Source of the DNA: an uncultured Lachnospiraceae bacterium
GTDB lineage: Bacteria > Bacillota > Clostridia > Lachnospirales > Lachnospiraceae
NCBI GenBank assembly: GCA_902786365.1
Contig: CADACD010000003.1
Coordinates: 1-64,000 of the forward strand
Reading direction: 5' to 3'
Length of the DNA stretch: 64,000 nt
The position numbers and the translations under genes were made by a program. Shown here in pieces: positions 15,926 through 23,958 of the stretch (positions are counted from its first letter, which is position 1; each line of letters starts with the position of its first letter). The notes below the pieces were generated by a model. The model did no database searches. It was not told the DNA's origin and saw only the letters and a list, made by a program, of their open reading frames with translations.

Positions 15926-16423
15926 TTATGAAATTACACCAGTCGGACTACATGAAATAGAGATCATCTTTGTATATGGCTGGGATAAAAAAATAGCAGT
16001 AGCAGTAGCAGATGCAGTATTTCCAAGTTTAGTACCTGTTACGCTATTGATTGTCCAATATGTGCTGTAAGATTTTGCAGATGGAACATAAGATGTACAT
16101 TCCGAAGTAGTTCCGTTATACCAGAAAGTACCTTGTATTGAAACTGTCCATAATATTCCACCACTTGCATTTTTGAAATATCCGGTTTTTGTTTTAGTAA
16201 TAAAATTTGTACTATTTATACTATCTGGTAATAAAGAAGTGAGTGTTATATCTTCAGGATCACTGAGATATACTTCAAATGTGTCTCCGTTATCAAAATA
16301 CTCTATACTTACAAGTTCCCCCAAATATTCAGTTGGTTCTAATGAATCAGCAGACACATTTGTAAATGATGCAAGTAATAATAAAATAGTTGATAAAGTT
16401 ACTGAAAAAATTTTTTTAAGCAT
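15926..16423 (-). CDS. Small secreted protein (DUF5626-like)
   Basis: A 165-residue exported protein. ATG at 16423 is chosen because AGAGGT lies 6 bases upstream; seven extra codons in the open frame are untranslated by this reading. Residues 1-25 are a signal peptide (LKKIFSVTLSTILLLLASFTNVSA-DS). The C-terminal half is rich in Ser/Thr/Ala and small beta strands (ILWTVSIQGTFWYNG, STYWTINSVTGTKLGN, ASATATAIFL, MISISCSPTGVIS), with two cysteines that could form a disulfide. I recall similar ends in DUF5626 proteins, but this is unchecked. It follows two membrane-protein genes and a PadR regulator on the same strand, so it is probably the secreted product of that module. Confidence 0.75.
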   Translation of the reverse strand: MLKKIFSVTLSTILLLLASFTNVSADSLEPTEYLGELVSIEYFDNGDTFEVYLSDPEDITLTSLLPDSINSTNFITKTKTGYFKNASGGILWTVSIQGTFWYNGTTSECTSYVPSAKSYSTYWTINSVTGTKLGNTASATATAIFLSQPYTKMISISCSPTGVIS

Positions 16424-16608
16424 ATAGGTTACCTCTTTCTGCACTGTAAAAAATTATTAGATGTCTTATCTGCAGTAAAGCAGATATTTATTGTAAGTTA
16501 TAAATTCGTGCAACAGTGCATACACAAATCAGATAATTTAATAAATATCATTGATATTCATTAAAATTATTTCATAAAACATTGATAACAGAATGTTAGT
16601 ATATAAAA

Positions 16609-17049
16609 TTATGAAGAAGATTTACGCTCAGTCGAAGAATATTCATATGAGTGTAAATGAGGTTTGGAAATTTCATGCATCTTGATAGTGTATAATTGAA
16701 ATGAAAAAAAAGCAACCGTCGCTATTAAAGAAAAAATAACAATACTGTTTCGGATAAAACGTCTGATTTGCATTTTTTTAATAATATAATCGATATCAGT
16801 AATTGAAAAGTATGAACGGACAATATCCTCCGGTTTTCCGAAATACAGATATATTTCATCAAGAGAAAGGGAGTTGTTGTCAAATATATATTCTGTTATA
16901 TTGTGCTTTAATTTTATCAAATAAAAAAGCTCAGATATTCCAACAACAGGAAATGAACTATAAACTTCAGCTAAATATTTATATGATATTAAATTCATGA
17001 ATAACCATAACCTCTTTCGGATATTATATTTATTTAATTGTTTCTTCAT
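16609..17049 (-). CDS. Small membrane protein, paralogue of the next gene (DUF6120-like)
   Basis: 146 residues from ATG 17049; the longer frame starting at 17106 lies inside the upstream gene and has no ribosome site. The first 100 residues hold a pattern shared with the 126-residue neighbour: YSSFPVVG, about 30 helical residues, then YLYFGKPEDIVRSYF and a charged stretch. A single membrane segment follows (about 108-127, NSIVIFSLIATVAFFSFQLY), then a short His/Ser/Glu-rich tail. The two genes overlap by 20 bases. The family is uncharacterised; I associate it with DUF6120 from memory. It may be an adapter between cytoplasm and membrane. Confidence 0.65.
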   Translation of the reverse strand: MKKQLNKYNIRKRLWLFMNLISYKYLAEVYSSFPVVGISELFYLIKLKHNITEYIFDNNSLSLDEIYLYFGKPEDIVRSYFSITDIDYIIKKMQIRRFIRNSIVIFSLIATVAFFSFQLYTIKMHEISKPHLHSYEYSSTERKSSS

Positions 17050-17410
17050 ATGACATAATTTCGCTATAAGCAATTGAGGTATAAGTATTATATAAATAAA
17101 AAACATAATACATGATACCTATAATTGAAAGTACTAATATAAAAGAAACAACATGTCTGATGATAGTAGCAGAGCGAACCTTTTCAATTAATATAGATGT
17201 ATCATACATTAAATAGTAATTTTTCAATATTTCCTCAGGTGTCCCGAATTGTGAATACAAATCATCAATGGAATCAAGAGAAATATGATAGGTTGACTCA
17301 ATAATATCTTTTTTAAATTTTTTTAAGTATTCTCTTTCCGGCTTGCCTATTGCAGGAAAAAGAGATTTGCAAACTGATATATATTTTTTGATTAATCTAT
17401 TTCTTTTCAT
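17030..17410 (-). CDS. Small membrane protein of the PadR module (DUF6120-like)
   Basis: 126 residues. The N-terminal cytoplasmic part (about 1-85) contains CKSLFPAIGKPEREYLKKFKKDI and LYSQFGTPEEILKNYYLMYD. A membrane segment lies at about 89-110 (VVSFILVLSIIGIMYYVFYLY). The downstream gene encodes a clear paralogue and overlaps it by 20 bases, indicating a tandem duplication and coupled translation. FGTPE-type motifs followed by a membrane helix are also seen in small sensor-like proteins that accompany PadR regulators (DUF1700 style). The function is unknown. Confidence 0.68.
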   Translation of the reverse strand: MKRNRLIKKYISVCKSLFPAIGKPEREYLKKFKKDIIESTYHISLDSIDDLYSQFGTPEEILKNYYLMYDTSILIEKVRSATIIRHVVSFILVLSIIGIMYYVFYLYNTYTSIAYSEIMSYEETIK

Positions 17411-17447
17411 TGGTGTATCCTTGTCATTCGTAAAATTATTAATATAT

Positions 17448-17579
17448 TTACATATTCATAGTATTTGAAAAGTCGAATGAAGTCAATATTATAATTATCA
17501 AAATATATAAAAAAATAATTTTTTTACTTTGTTTGATAGCTTGTATGTGATTTTTAGAAAAAATAAAAAAGGAATTCAT
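17448..17579 (-). CDS. 43-residue membrane peptide
   Basis: ATG at 17579 follows AAAGAGGA at 8 bases, a good ribosome site, so this short frame is likely real; an upstream extension of the frame (to 17654) overlaps the PadR gene without a site. The product has a basic N-terminus (HIQAIKQSKK), one membrane segment (IIFLYILIIIILTSF) and a short tail. It lies 31 bases behind the PadR stop and 37 bases before the 126-residue membrane protein. Small hydrophobic peptide or toxin-like roles are possible; nothing further can be read. Confidence 0.5.
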   Translation of the reverse strand: MNSFFIFSKNHIQAIKQSKKIIFLYILIIIILTSFDFSNTMNM

Positions 17580-17610
17580 GATGAATTCCTCTTTGAAATT
17601 TCCAATTTGA

Positions 17611-18093
17611 TTATTCTGTTGCAAGGTCTGAAATAAGATTAAACTGATTTCCACCTGTTAATTTCTTTAAAATATCGGCTGTATCAGTAGTAGTGGCAGG
17701 TCTGGCTATTTCCTTTCTTTGAGAGTCAGGATAGTCAGGAACATCCACTAATGAATCTGTAGTATTTAAAATGCTTAGAAGAGTTTTTACTCCTTCAGCC
17801 GTTGTTGCAAAACTGATTAAAAGCTGTTTTAAATATATTTTACCATTTTCTTCAAGATGATAATATACGCGTGTTCTCTTTCGACCAACAAGTTTAGAAT
17901 ACTCGCTTATCAGACCGTCATTTTCAAGTTTGTATGTAGCGGTATAAACTGTGTTTTGTGAAATGTTAAGCAGACCGCCTGATAACTGAGATATCTGCTT
18001 TGTAACATCGTATACATAACTGTCTCCATCATTAAGAACAGATAAAATAAGTAACTCAGTAATTCCGTTGATAAAATAGTTCTTACTTGTCAT
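17611..18093 (-). CDS. PadR-family transcriptional regulator
   Basis: 160 residues from ATG 18093, with AAGGAG 8 bases upstream. The N-terminal winged helix has FINGITELLILSVLNDGDSYVYDVTKQI, LLNISQNTVYTATYKLENDGLI and a wing RKRTRVYYHLEENGKIYL, typical of PadR. The C-terminal 60 residues are a variable extension with many Thr and Asp. PadR proteins repress promoters of their own operon, often membrane-stress or antimicrobial-response genes. Here the operon continues with a 43-residue membrane peptide, two paralogous membrane proteins and possibly the secreted protein at 15926. Direct repeats TAGTTTA (18124-18130 and 18140-18146) lie in front and are candidate operators. Confidence 0.85.
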   Translation of the reverse strand: MTSKNYFINGITELLILSVLNDGDSYVYDVTKQISQLSGGLLNISQNTVYTATYKLENDGLISEYSKLVGRKRTRVYYHLEENGKIYLKQLLISFATTAEGVKTLLSILNTTDSLVDVPDYPDSQRKEIARPATTTDTADILKKLTGGNQFNLISDLATE

Positions 18094-18395
18094 GAAAAGC
18101 ACTCCTTTTTTATGCAGTATTTATAGTTTAACTATTTATTAGTTTAGATTATATTGATTTTATATAGATACAAATTGAAAATTAAAAACCAATATGATAT
18201 ACTAATACCAACTATGATACAATATTTTAAGATTAATATCAAGTGAATTTTAAATATATTTGTAAATTTTATGATAGCAGGGTCAAAAGTTCATACGTTT
18301 CTGCCTGCATGAAAAAGTATGACAACATATACTTTTCGACCAAAACATCTTTTTATGTATGGAACTTGGATGAAAAATAAATTTTGGAGGCAATT
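18094..18395. other. Divergent control region between PadR and GH13 genes
   Basis: The stretch holds TAGTTTA direct repeats (18124-18130 and 18140-18146) flanking a minus-strand TATAAT (18153-18148) for padR without a clear -35. It also has an extended -10 (TGaTACAAT ending at 18223) on the plus strand and an inverted copy of the dispersed 30-bp element (18272-18301). No gene is supported. Confidence 0.45.
18272..18301 (-). repeat. Dispersed 30-bp intergenic element, copy A
   Basis: Read on the minus strand it begins GAAACGTATGAACTTTTGAC and ends CCTGCTATCA. Copies B and C lie at 21409-21438 and 49893-49922. It is upstream of the GH13 lipoprotein gene. Confidence 0.7.
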
Positions 18396-19829
18396 ATGAG
18401 AAAAAAAATAAAATCAGCAGTAAGTATATTAATCGCAGCAACAATGATATTTTCGATGTCTGCCTGTGAAAAGAGCAGTTCTAAAAATGCGAAGGATAAT
18501 TCTGATACTTCTTTTATAGAGGATGAAGTAGTCGAAGGAAGCAGGCTCCAGGCTGACTGGATAGATACAGCCATCATATATGAAGTGAATGTAAGGCAGT
18601 ATACAGAGGAAGGTACTTTTGAGGCATTTAGTGAACATTTGGATCGACTGAAGGAGCTTGGTGTTAACACATTATGGTTTATGCCGGTATACAGTATTTC
18701 ACAGGTTAACAAGAAAGGAACACTAGGTTCTTATTATTCTATCAGTGATTATAAAAATATTAATGAAGAATTTGGAACACTGGAAGAATTTAAGGAACTT
18801 GTAAATAAGGCTCATGATATGGGATTTACGGTGATTCTTGACTGGGTTGCCAATCATACCGGATGGGACCATGTGTGGATTGAGGAACATCCGGAGTACT
18901 ATGTTAAAGATGAAGATGGAGACATCATTTTTCCACTTAATACAGACTGGACAGATGTAGCACAGCTTGATTATTCGAATGACGATATGAGAGCGGCAAT
19001 GATTGATGCGATGAAATTTTGGGTAGAAGAAGTGGGAATTGATGGATTCAGATGCGATTATGCGCAGGGAGTACCGGTAGATTTCTGGGAAAGTGCAAGA
19101 GAAGAATTAGACAAGGTAAAACCGGTATATATGCTTGCAGAGGATGGTACAAGCAGCAACTCAATGTTAAATAAAGCATTTGACAGTGATTATAATTTTG
19201 CCTTATATGATGCATTAAAATTAAGTTCAGCTATTCCGAATTCTGCTGATGAGGTTGAAGACTATATAAGTATTGAACTGCCTTATGGGGCATTTAGAAT
19301 GAACTTTATTGATAATCATGATAAGAATACTTATGATGGAACATTGAAACAGAGATTTGGAGACGAAAGTCTGGGAGCATTATATACTGTTGTATTTACA
19401 GGTGAAGGGATACCTCTAATCTATTCCGGAAACGAGGAAGATACAGATATTTCTCTTGAGTTTTTTGAAAAAGATAATATTGATTTTGGAGATTATCGAT
19501 ACGCTGATTTGTTAGGAGAACTGTGTAAGATACGAAAAGAAAATGAGCCGCTTTACAGTGGAACTTCGGGGGGAAAAGTCAGAATCATCAAAGATGATAA
19601 CATGAATGTCACTGCATTTGAACGTGTGAAAAATGGAAAGAAAATTACAGTGGTTGTGAATTTGTCAGGTAATGAGCAGAATGTAAAATATGAACAGACA
19701 ATATCAGATGGAGAAATACTGCTTCATGGTGATGCCGAAGGAATGAAGGAAATGACAGATACAAAACTGAATAAATCAGATTTAAATTTACTATCACCTT
19801 GGGAATATTACATTATAGTGTCGCAATAG
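18396..19829 (+). CDS. GH13 alpha-amylase-family lipoprotein
   Basis: 477 residues. ATG 18396 follows GGAGG (18386-18390). A lipoprotein signal ends in the lipobox FSMSAC, with the modified cysteine near residue 23, so the enzyme is anchored outside the membrane. The TIM barrel shows VNTLWFMPV, DWVANHTG, the nucleophile Asp in GFRCDYAQG, the acid Glu in YMLAEDGTS and the transition-state Asp in FIDNHDKNT. A beta-sandwich domain C follows. About 480 residues is compact for an amylase. Substrates are probably starch-derived oligosaccharides. The maltodextrin importer at 55453 could take up the products, although it lies far away. Confidence 0.9.
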   Translation: MRKKIKSAVSILIAATMIFSMSACEKSSSKNAKDNSDTSFIEDEVVEGSRLQADWIDTAIIYEVNVRQYTEEGTFEAFSEHLDRLKELGVNTLWFMPVYSISQVNKKGTLGSYYSISDYKNINEEFGTLEEFKELVNKAHDMGFTVILDWVANHTGWDHVWIEEHPEYYVKDEDGDIIFPLNTDWTDVAQLDYSNDDMRAAMIDAMKFWVEEVGIDGFRCDYAQGVPVDFWESAREELDKVKPVYMLAEDGTSSNSMLNKAFDSDYNFALYDALKLSSAIPNSADEVEDYISIELPYGAFRMNFIDNHDKNTYDGTLKQRFGDESLGALYTVVFTGEGIPLIYSGNEEDTDISLEFFEKDNIDFGDYRYADLLGELCKIRKENEPLYSGTSGGKVRIIKDDNMNVTAFERVKNGKKITVVVNLSGNEQNVKYEQTISDGEILLHGDAEGMKEMTDTKLNKSDLNLLSPWEYYIIVSQ

Positions 19830-19963
19830 TGTAATGGTAAATAGTGAAACAATGAAGAGTTTATCAAAGCAGGTGACTGTATTTGGGTATATTTATAGAA
19901 TATAGTTTAAAACTGTAAATGTGGAAGTTATATTATGAGTAATGAAAAATATGGAGGACTGGC

Positions 19964-21361
19964 ATGACATATAAAGAGGCAAGAGAGTATGTTGAAAAAG
20001 CAGCAAAAAAGGGCAGTATTTTAGGACTTGATAACATCGAAAGACTGATGGAGCAGCTTGGAAATCCGCAGAATCAGCTGAAGGTTATTCATATCGCAGG
20101 AACAAATGGCAAGGGTTCTACCCTTGCCTATCTTACCAATATATTGAAAAATGCAGGTTATAAAGTGGGCAGGTATATCTCACCTGCCGTTTTTGATTAT
20201 CTTGAAATTTTTTCAATTAATGATGTAAATATGAGTGAAGATGATTATGCAAAGTATATGGATAGGATAGTATCAGCATGTAACGATATTGTGGGAAATG
20301 GATTTGAAATGCCGACAGCATTTGAGATAGAAACCGCATTAGCCTATCTGTATTTTTATAGTGAAGAATGTGATGTAGCGCTGATTGAAACCGGAATGGG
20401 AGGAGATAGTGATGCGACAAATGTTGTGCAAAATACAATTATCAGCATTATATCTTCTGTCAGTATGGACCATATGAATTTTCTTGGAAATACAATTTCA
20501 GAGATAACACATCATAAGGCAGGAATTATCAAAGAAAATTCAGTAGCAATCTGTGCAGGACAAAATGATGAAACAGCAAAAGAAATTGAAGATGTAATTA
20601 GGCAGACGGCAGTTAAGAATCATACTGTTTTTGTAAAGGTAAATCAACCTCAGAATATAGTATATGGAAACGAAGAAACTACTTTCGATTATGAGAGTAT
20701 TGCTTATGAAAATATTTATGAAAACGTAGTTTGTGAAAATGCCGGAAGTGAAGTGTGGAGTCAGACAAAAAATGAGTGCAAAGGCAAAGCATCAGAAAGA
20801 GAAAGAAAGACATATCATTTGACAACAAAGATGTGTGGTGTATTTCAGCCATATAACGCCTCTACCGCTGTAGAGACAGCGGTCTGGCTTAGAAAAAAAG
20901 GATTTCATATAACAGATAATAATATTATTTCAGGAATCTCTTGTGCGAAATGGCATGGAAGATTTGAAAAAATCAAAAATCATCCGGCAATATATTTTGA
21001 TGGAGGACATAATCCGGATGCGGCAAAGTTATTGGCAAAAAGCATGGAAATCTATTTTACAAATAAGAAAATTATATATATAATAGGTGTATTAGCAGAT
21101 AAAGATTATGATAAAATTCTTGAAATTACTGCAGGATTTGCATATGCCATTATTACAGTGACACCAAAAAATGTCAGGGCACTTGATGGGGAAGAACTTA
21201 TGCTTGCGGCAAAAAAGTATCATGAGAATGTATCGAATGCAGAAAATATTGATGCAGCTATAAAGAAAGCTGTTCATATGTCAGAAAAAGATGATGTCAT
21301 TTTTATATTTGGTTCATTATCATATCTGAAAGAAGCCAAAGAAGTATGCGTTAAAATGTGA
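19964..21361 (+). CDS. folC: Folylpolyglutamate/dihydrofolate synthase
   Basis: 465 residues. ATG 19964 follows GGAGG. The Mur-ligase fold shows the P-loop HIAGTNGKGSTLAYL, the YISPAVFDYLEIFSIND region, ALIETGMGGDSDATNVV, SMDHMNFLGNTISEIT.HKAGIIK, and the C-terminal domain with AKWHGRFEKI, FDGGHNPDAAKLL and VLADKDY. It adds glutamate to folates and may couple dihydropteroate to glutamate. An extra Glu/Asn/Tyr-rich stretch (about residues 230-280) sits between the central and C-terminal domains and is poorly conserved. It starts a folate gene group (folC, folE, folP, folB-folK). Confidence 0.93.
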   Translation: MTYKEAREYVEKAAKKGSILGLDNIERLMEQLGNPQNQLKVIHIAGTNGKGSTLAYLTNILKNAGYKVGRYISPAVFDYLEIFSINDVNMSEDDYAKYMDRIVSACNDIVGNGFEMPTAFEIETALAYLYFYSEECDVALIETGMGGDSDATNVVQNTIISIISSVSMDHMNFLGNTISEITHHKAGIIKENSVAICAGQNDETAKEIEDVIRQTAVKNHTVFVKVNQPQNIVYGNEETTFDYESIAYENIYENVVCENAGSEVWSQTKNECKGKASERERKTYHLTTKMCGVFQPYNASTAVETAVWLRKKGFHITDNNIISGISCAKWHGRFEKIKNHPAIYFDGGHNPDAAKLLAKSMEIYFTNKKIIYIIGVLADKDYDKILEITAGFAYAIITVTPKNVRALDGEELMLAAKKYHENVSNAENIDAAIKKAVHMSEKDDVIFIFGSLSYLKEAKEVCVKM

Positions 21362-21408
21362 AGTACCATATGAGGTCAATTTTGACCCCTTTGATACCTG
21401 CCTGGCAC

Positions 21409-21438
21409 GAAACGTATGATCTTGGAACCCTGGTATCA
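21409..21438 (+). repeat. Dispersed 30-bp intergenic element, copy B
   Basis: It begins GAAACGTATGATCTTGGA and ends ACCCTGGTATCA. A TGATACC at 21392-21398 can pair with GGTATCA at 21432-21438, and a palindrome GGTCAA-TT-TTGACC lies at 21374-21387. It is between folC and folE. Confidence 0.7.
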
Positions 21439-21502
21439 TCATATTCAGATAGATCAATACAGCAAAATATATATCAATATAACAGGAAGCGAGGTTATTT
21501 GT

Positions 21503-22057
21503 ATGATAGACAAGAAAAAGATTGAAACCGCAGTAACGATGTTGCTTGAAGGAATCGGAGAGAATACCGAAAGAGAGGGGATAAAAGAGACACCACAGAG
21601 AGTGGCAAGAATGTATGAGGAGATTTTTGCAGGGATTGATAAGGATGCAAAGGAACATCTTTCCAAAACATTTGAGCGTGAATCAAGCGATATGGTAATA
21701 GAAAAAGATATATCATTTTATTCCATGTGTGAACATCATCTGATGCCTTTTTTTGGAGTAGTTCATATAGCATATATTCCGAATGGAAAAGTCGTCGGAA
21801 TCAGTAAACTTGCGAGAACTGTGGAAGTATTTGCAAGACGACCGCAGATTCAGGAACGCATGACAGAGCAGATTGCAAAAGAGATTATGAATCATCTCGA
21901 TGCAGAAGGCGTTATTGTAAAGATTGAAGCAGAGCATTTGTGTATGTCAATGAGAGGTATCAAGAAACCGAGAAGTAAGACAGTGACATATAAAGCACTT
22001 GGAAAGTTTGAAGAAAATGAAAAACTGAGACAGACTTTTTTTGAGTCTGTAAAGTAA
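21503..22057 (+). CDS. folE: GTP cyclohydrolase I
   Basis: 184 residues, the usual length. ATG 21503 follows GAGG (21491-21494); the frame extends upstream to 21416 but that part covers the dispersed repeat and is not family-like. It converts GTP to dihydroneopterin triphosphate, the first folate step. Motifs are [12 protein letters not shown], the zinc ligands in [36 protein letters not shown] and the second zinc cysteine in [15 protein letters not shown]. It forms a homodecamer in known cases. Confidence 0.95.
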   Translation: MIDKKKIETAVTMLLEGIGENTEREGIKETPQRVARMYEEIFAGIDKDAKEHLSKTFERESSDMVIEKDISFYSMCEHHLMPFFGVVHIAYIPNGKVVGISKLARTVEVFARRPQIQERMTEQIAKEIMNHLDAEGVIVKIEAEHLCMSMRGIKKPRSKTVTYKALGKFEENEKLRQTFFESVK

Positions 22058-22193
22058 ATATGGTACGAAAACCATATAAATATTAAAATGCATGCAGTGG
22101 CATCATTGAATAGCAGTAAATTCAAAAGCGAAAGTTTGAAATAAATATAATAGAGAAATCTTGATAAATTGAAAATATGAGGTGAATGGCATT

Positions 22194-23012
22194 ATGATAA
22201 TAAAAGACAAAAGATTTGATACAGAAAATGGTACTTATATTATGGGGATACTGAATTTTACACCGGATTCATTTTCGGATGGCGGCAAGTACAACAATAT
22301 TGAATATGCACTAAAGCATGTAGAAGAAATGATAGAGGGTGGCGCTGATATTATAGATGTCGGAGGTGAATCAACAAGACCGGGATATACCATGATATCA
22401 GATGAGGAAGAGATTGAACGAATCGTTCCTGTAATTGAAAAAATCAGGCAGAATTTTGATATTCCTGTTTCAGCAGATACATATAAAAGTAAGGTGGCAG
22501 ATGCGGCTATTTTGGCGGGAGCAGACCTTATCAATGATATATGGGGCTGCCGATATGATGATAATATGGCACAAGTCATAGCAAAAAATAAGGTGAGCTG
22601 CTGCCTGATGCATAATAGAGATTTATCAGAAAATCCTTACAAAAAGGATATTATGACGGAGGTAATGGAAGATTTAAAAGAGAGTATTGATAGGGCACTT
22701 TCGGCAGGTGTTGACAGAGATAAAATCATGATAGATCCGGGAATCGGGTTTGCCAAAACATTGGAAGAAAATCTTTTGGTCATGAACCAGTTAGACAGGC
22801 TAAAAGAACTTGGATTTCCGATACTTCTTGGCACATCAAGAAAATCGATGATTGGACTTACATTGAATCTTCCAGCAGATGAAAGACTAGAAGGAACGAT
22901 AGCGACAACAGTCATCGGCGTGATGAAAGGATGTTCATTTATCAGAGTACACGATGTACAACAAAACAGACGGGCAGCACTAATGGCAAGAGCGATTATT
23001 AGCAGCAGGTAA
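22194..23012 (+). CDS. folP: Dihydropteroate synthase
   Basis: 272 residues. ATG 22194 is preferred because TGAGGTG lies 9 bases upstream; a GTG at 22182 is the alternative. It joins p-aminobenzoate to hydroxymethyldihydropterin diphosphate. Signatures are MGILNFTPDSFSDGG, ADIIDVGGESTRPG, the central LINDIWG, MIDPGIGFAKTLEENL, LLGTSRKSMIG and the terminal RVHDV. This enzyme is the sulfonamide target. It sits between folE and the folB-folK fusion. Confidence 0.95.
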   Translation: MIIKDKRFDTENGTYIMGILNFTPDSFSDGGKYNNIEYALKHVEEMIEGGADIIDVGGESTRPGYTMISDEEEIERIVPVIEKIRQNFDIPVSADTYKSKVADAAILAGADLINDIWGCRYDDNMAQVIAKNKVSCCLMHNRDLSENPYKKDIMTEVMEDLKESIDRALSAGVDRDKIMIDPGIGFAKTLEENLLVMNQLDRLKELGFPILLGTSRKSMIGLTLNLPADERLEGTIATTVIGVMKGCSFIRVHDVQQNRRAALMARAIISSR

Positions 23013-23090
23013 AATAGTTACCAGTGGAAGCTGAATGTTATAACCACACAGATACATGAGAATACAACAGAATTGGAGGGAAATAAACCT

Positions 23091-23903
23091 ATGAAAAAAA
23101 CAACGGATAAGATTATTATTGAAAATCTTGAAGTATACGCAAATCATGGAGTATATGAGGAAGAAAATGTTTTAGGACAAAAATTTATTATCAGTGCAGA
23201 ACTTGAAATTAGCACAAGGAAAGCAGGAATATCAGATGCTTTGGTATTATCAGTGGATTATACCATGGTATGCAGAATTATCAGTACATTTTTAAAAGAA
23301 CATACATATAGTCTGATAGAAGCGGCGGCTGAAAATCTTGCGCTTTTATTATTTGCTAAAATCAATGAATTAAAGGGAATCAAGCTCACAATCAAAAAGC
23401 CATGGGCTCCGATAGGACTTCCGATAGAGTATGTTGCTGTGTCAATTGAAAGAAGATGGCACAGGGCTTATGTGGCTATCGGTTCTAATATGGGTGATAA
23501 GCTTAAATACCTTGAAGGTGCAGTATCAGCAATCAAGAATGATGTCAACTGTCGTTTAAAAAGAGTTTCGGATATCATTGTCACAGAGCCATATGGACCG
23601 GTTGAACAGGATGATTTCATGAATGGATGCATGATGCTAGATACACTTTACACACCGATGGAGTTACTTCGGTTTTTACAGAAATTGGAAAATGATGCCA
23701 ACAGAGTCAGAGAAGAGCATTGGGGACCGAGAACACTTGATTTGGATATACTTTTGTATGATGATTTGGTCACAACAGACGAGGAACTTGTTATACCTCA
23801 TCCTGAAATGCACAAGAGGTCATTTGTTCTTGAACCATTAAACCAGATTGCACCGAATGTTGTTCATCCTTTACTTAACAAGAGAATCAGAGATTTATTA
23901 TAA
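23091..23903 (+). CDS. folBK: Dihydroneopterin aldolase / HPPK fusion
   Basis: 270 residues in two enzymes. ATG 23091 follows GGAGGG (23075-23080). Residues 1-118 are FolB (IENLEVYANHGVYEEENVLGQKF, DYTMVCRIISTFLKEHTYSLIEAAAENLA, ITIKKPWAPI). Residues 123-270 are FolK, hydroxymethyldihydropterin pyrophosphokinase (AYVAIGSNMGDKLKYLE, PYGPVEQDDFMNGC, WGPRTLDLDILLYDD, IPHPEMHKRSFVLEPL). The fused order matches several Clostridia. It makes and pyrophosphorylates the pterin used by FolP. Confidence 0.95.
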   Translation: MKKTTDKIIIENLEVYANHGVYEEENVLGQKFIISAELEISTRKAGISDALVLSVDYTMVCRIISTFLKEHTYSLIEAAAENLALLLFAKINELKGIKLTIKKPWAPIGLPIEYVAVSIERRWHRAYVAIGSNMGDKLKYLEGAVSAIKNDVNCRLKRVSDIIVTEPYGPVEQDDFMNGCMMLDTLYTPMELLRFLQKLENDANRVREEHWGPRTLDLDILLYDDLVTTDEELVIPHPEMHKRSFVLEPLNQIAPNVVHPLLNKRIRDLL

Positions 23904-23958
23904 AATCGGACAAATAATTAAGAATAATTATAAAAGAGTGCAGAAAAGAGGATACATT

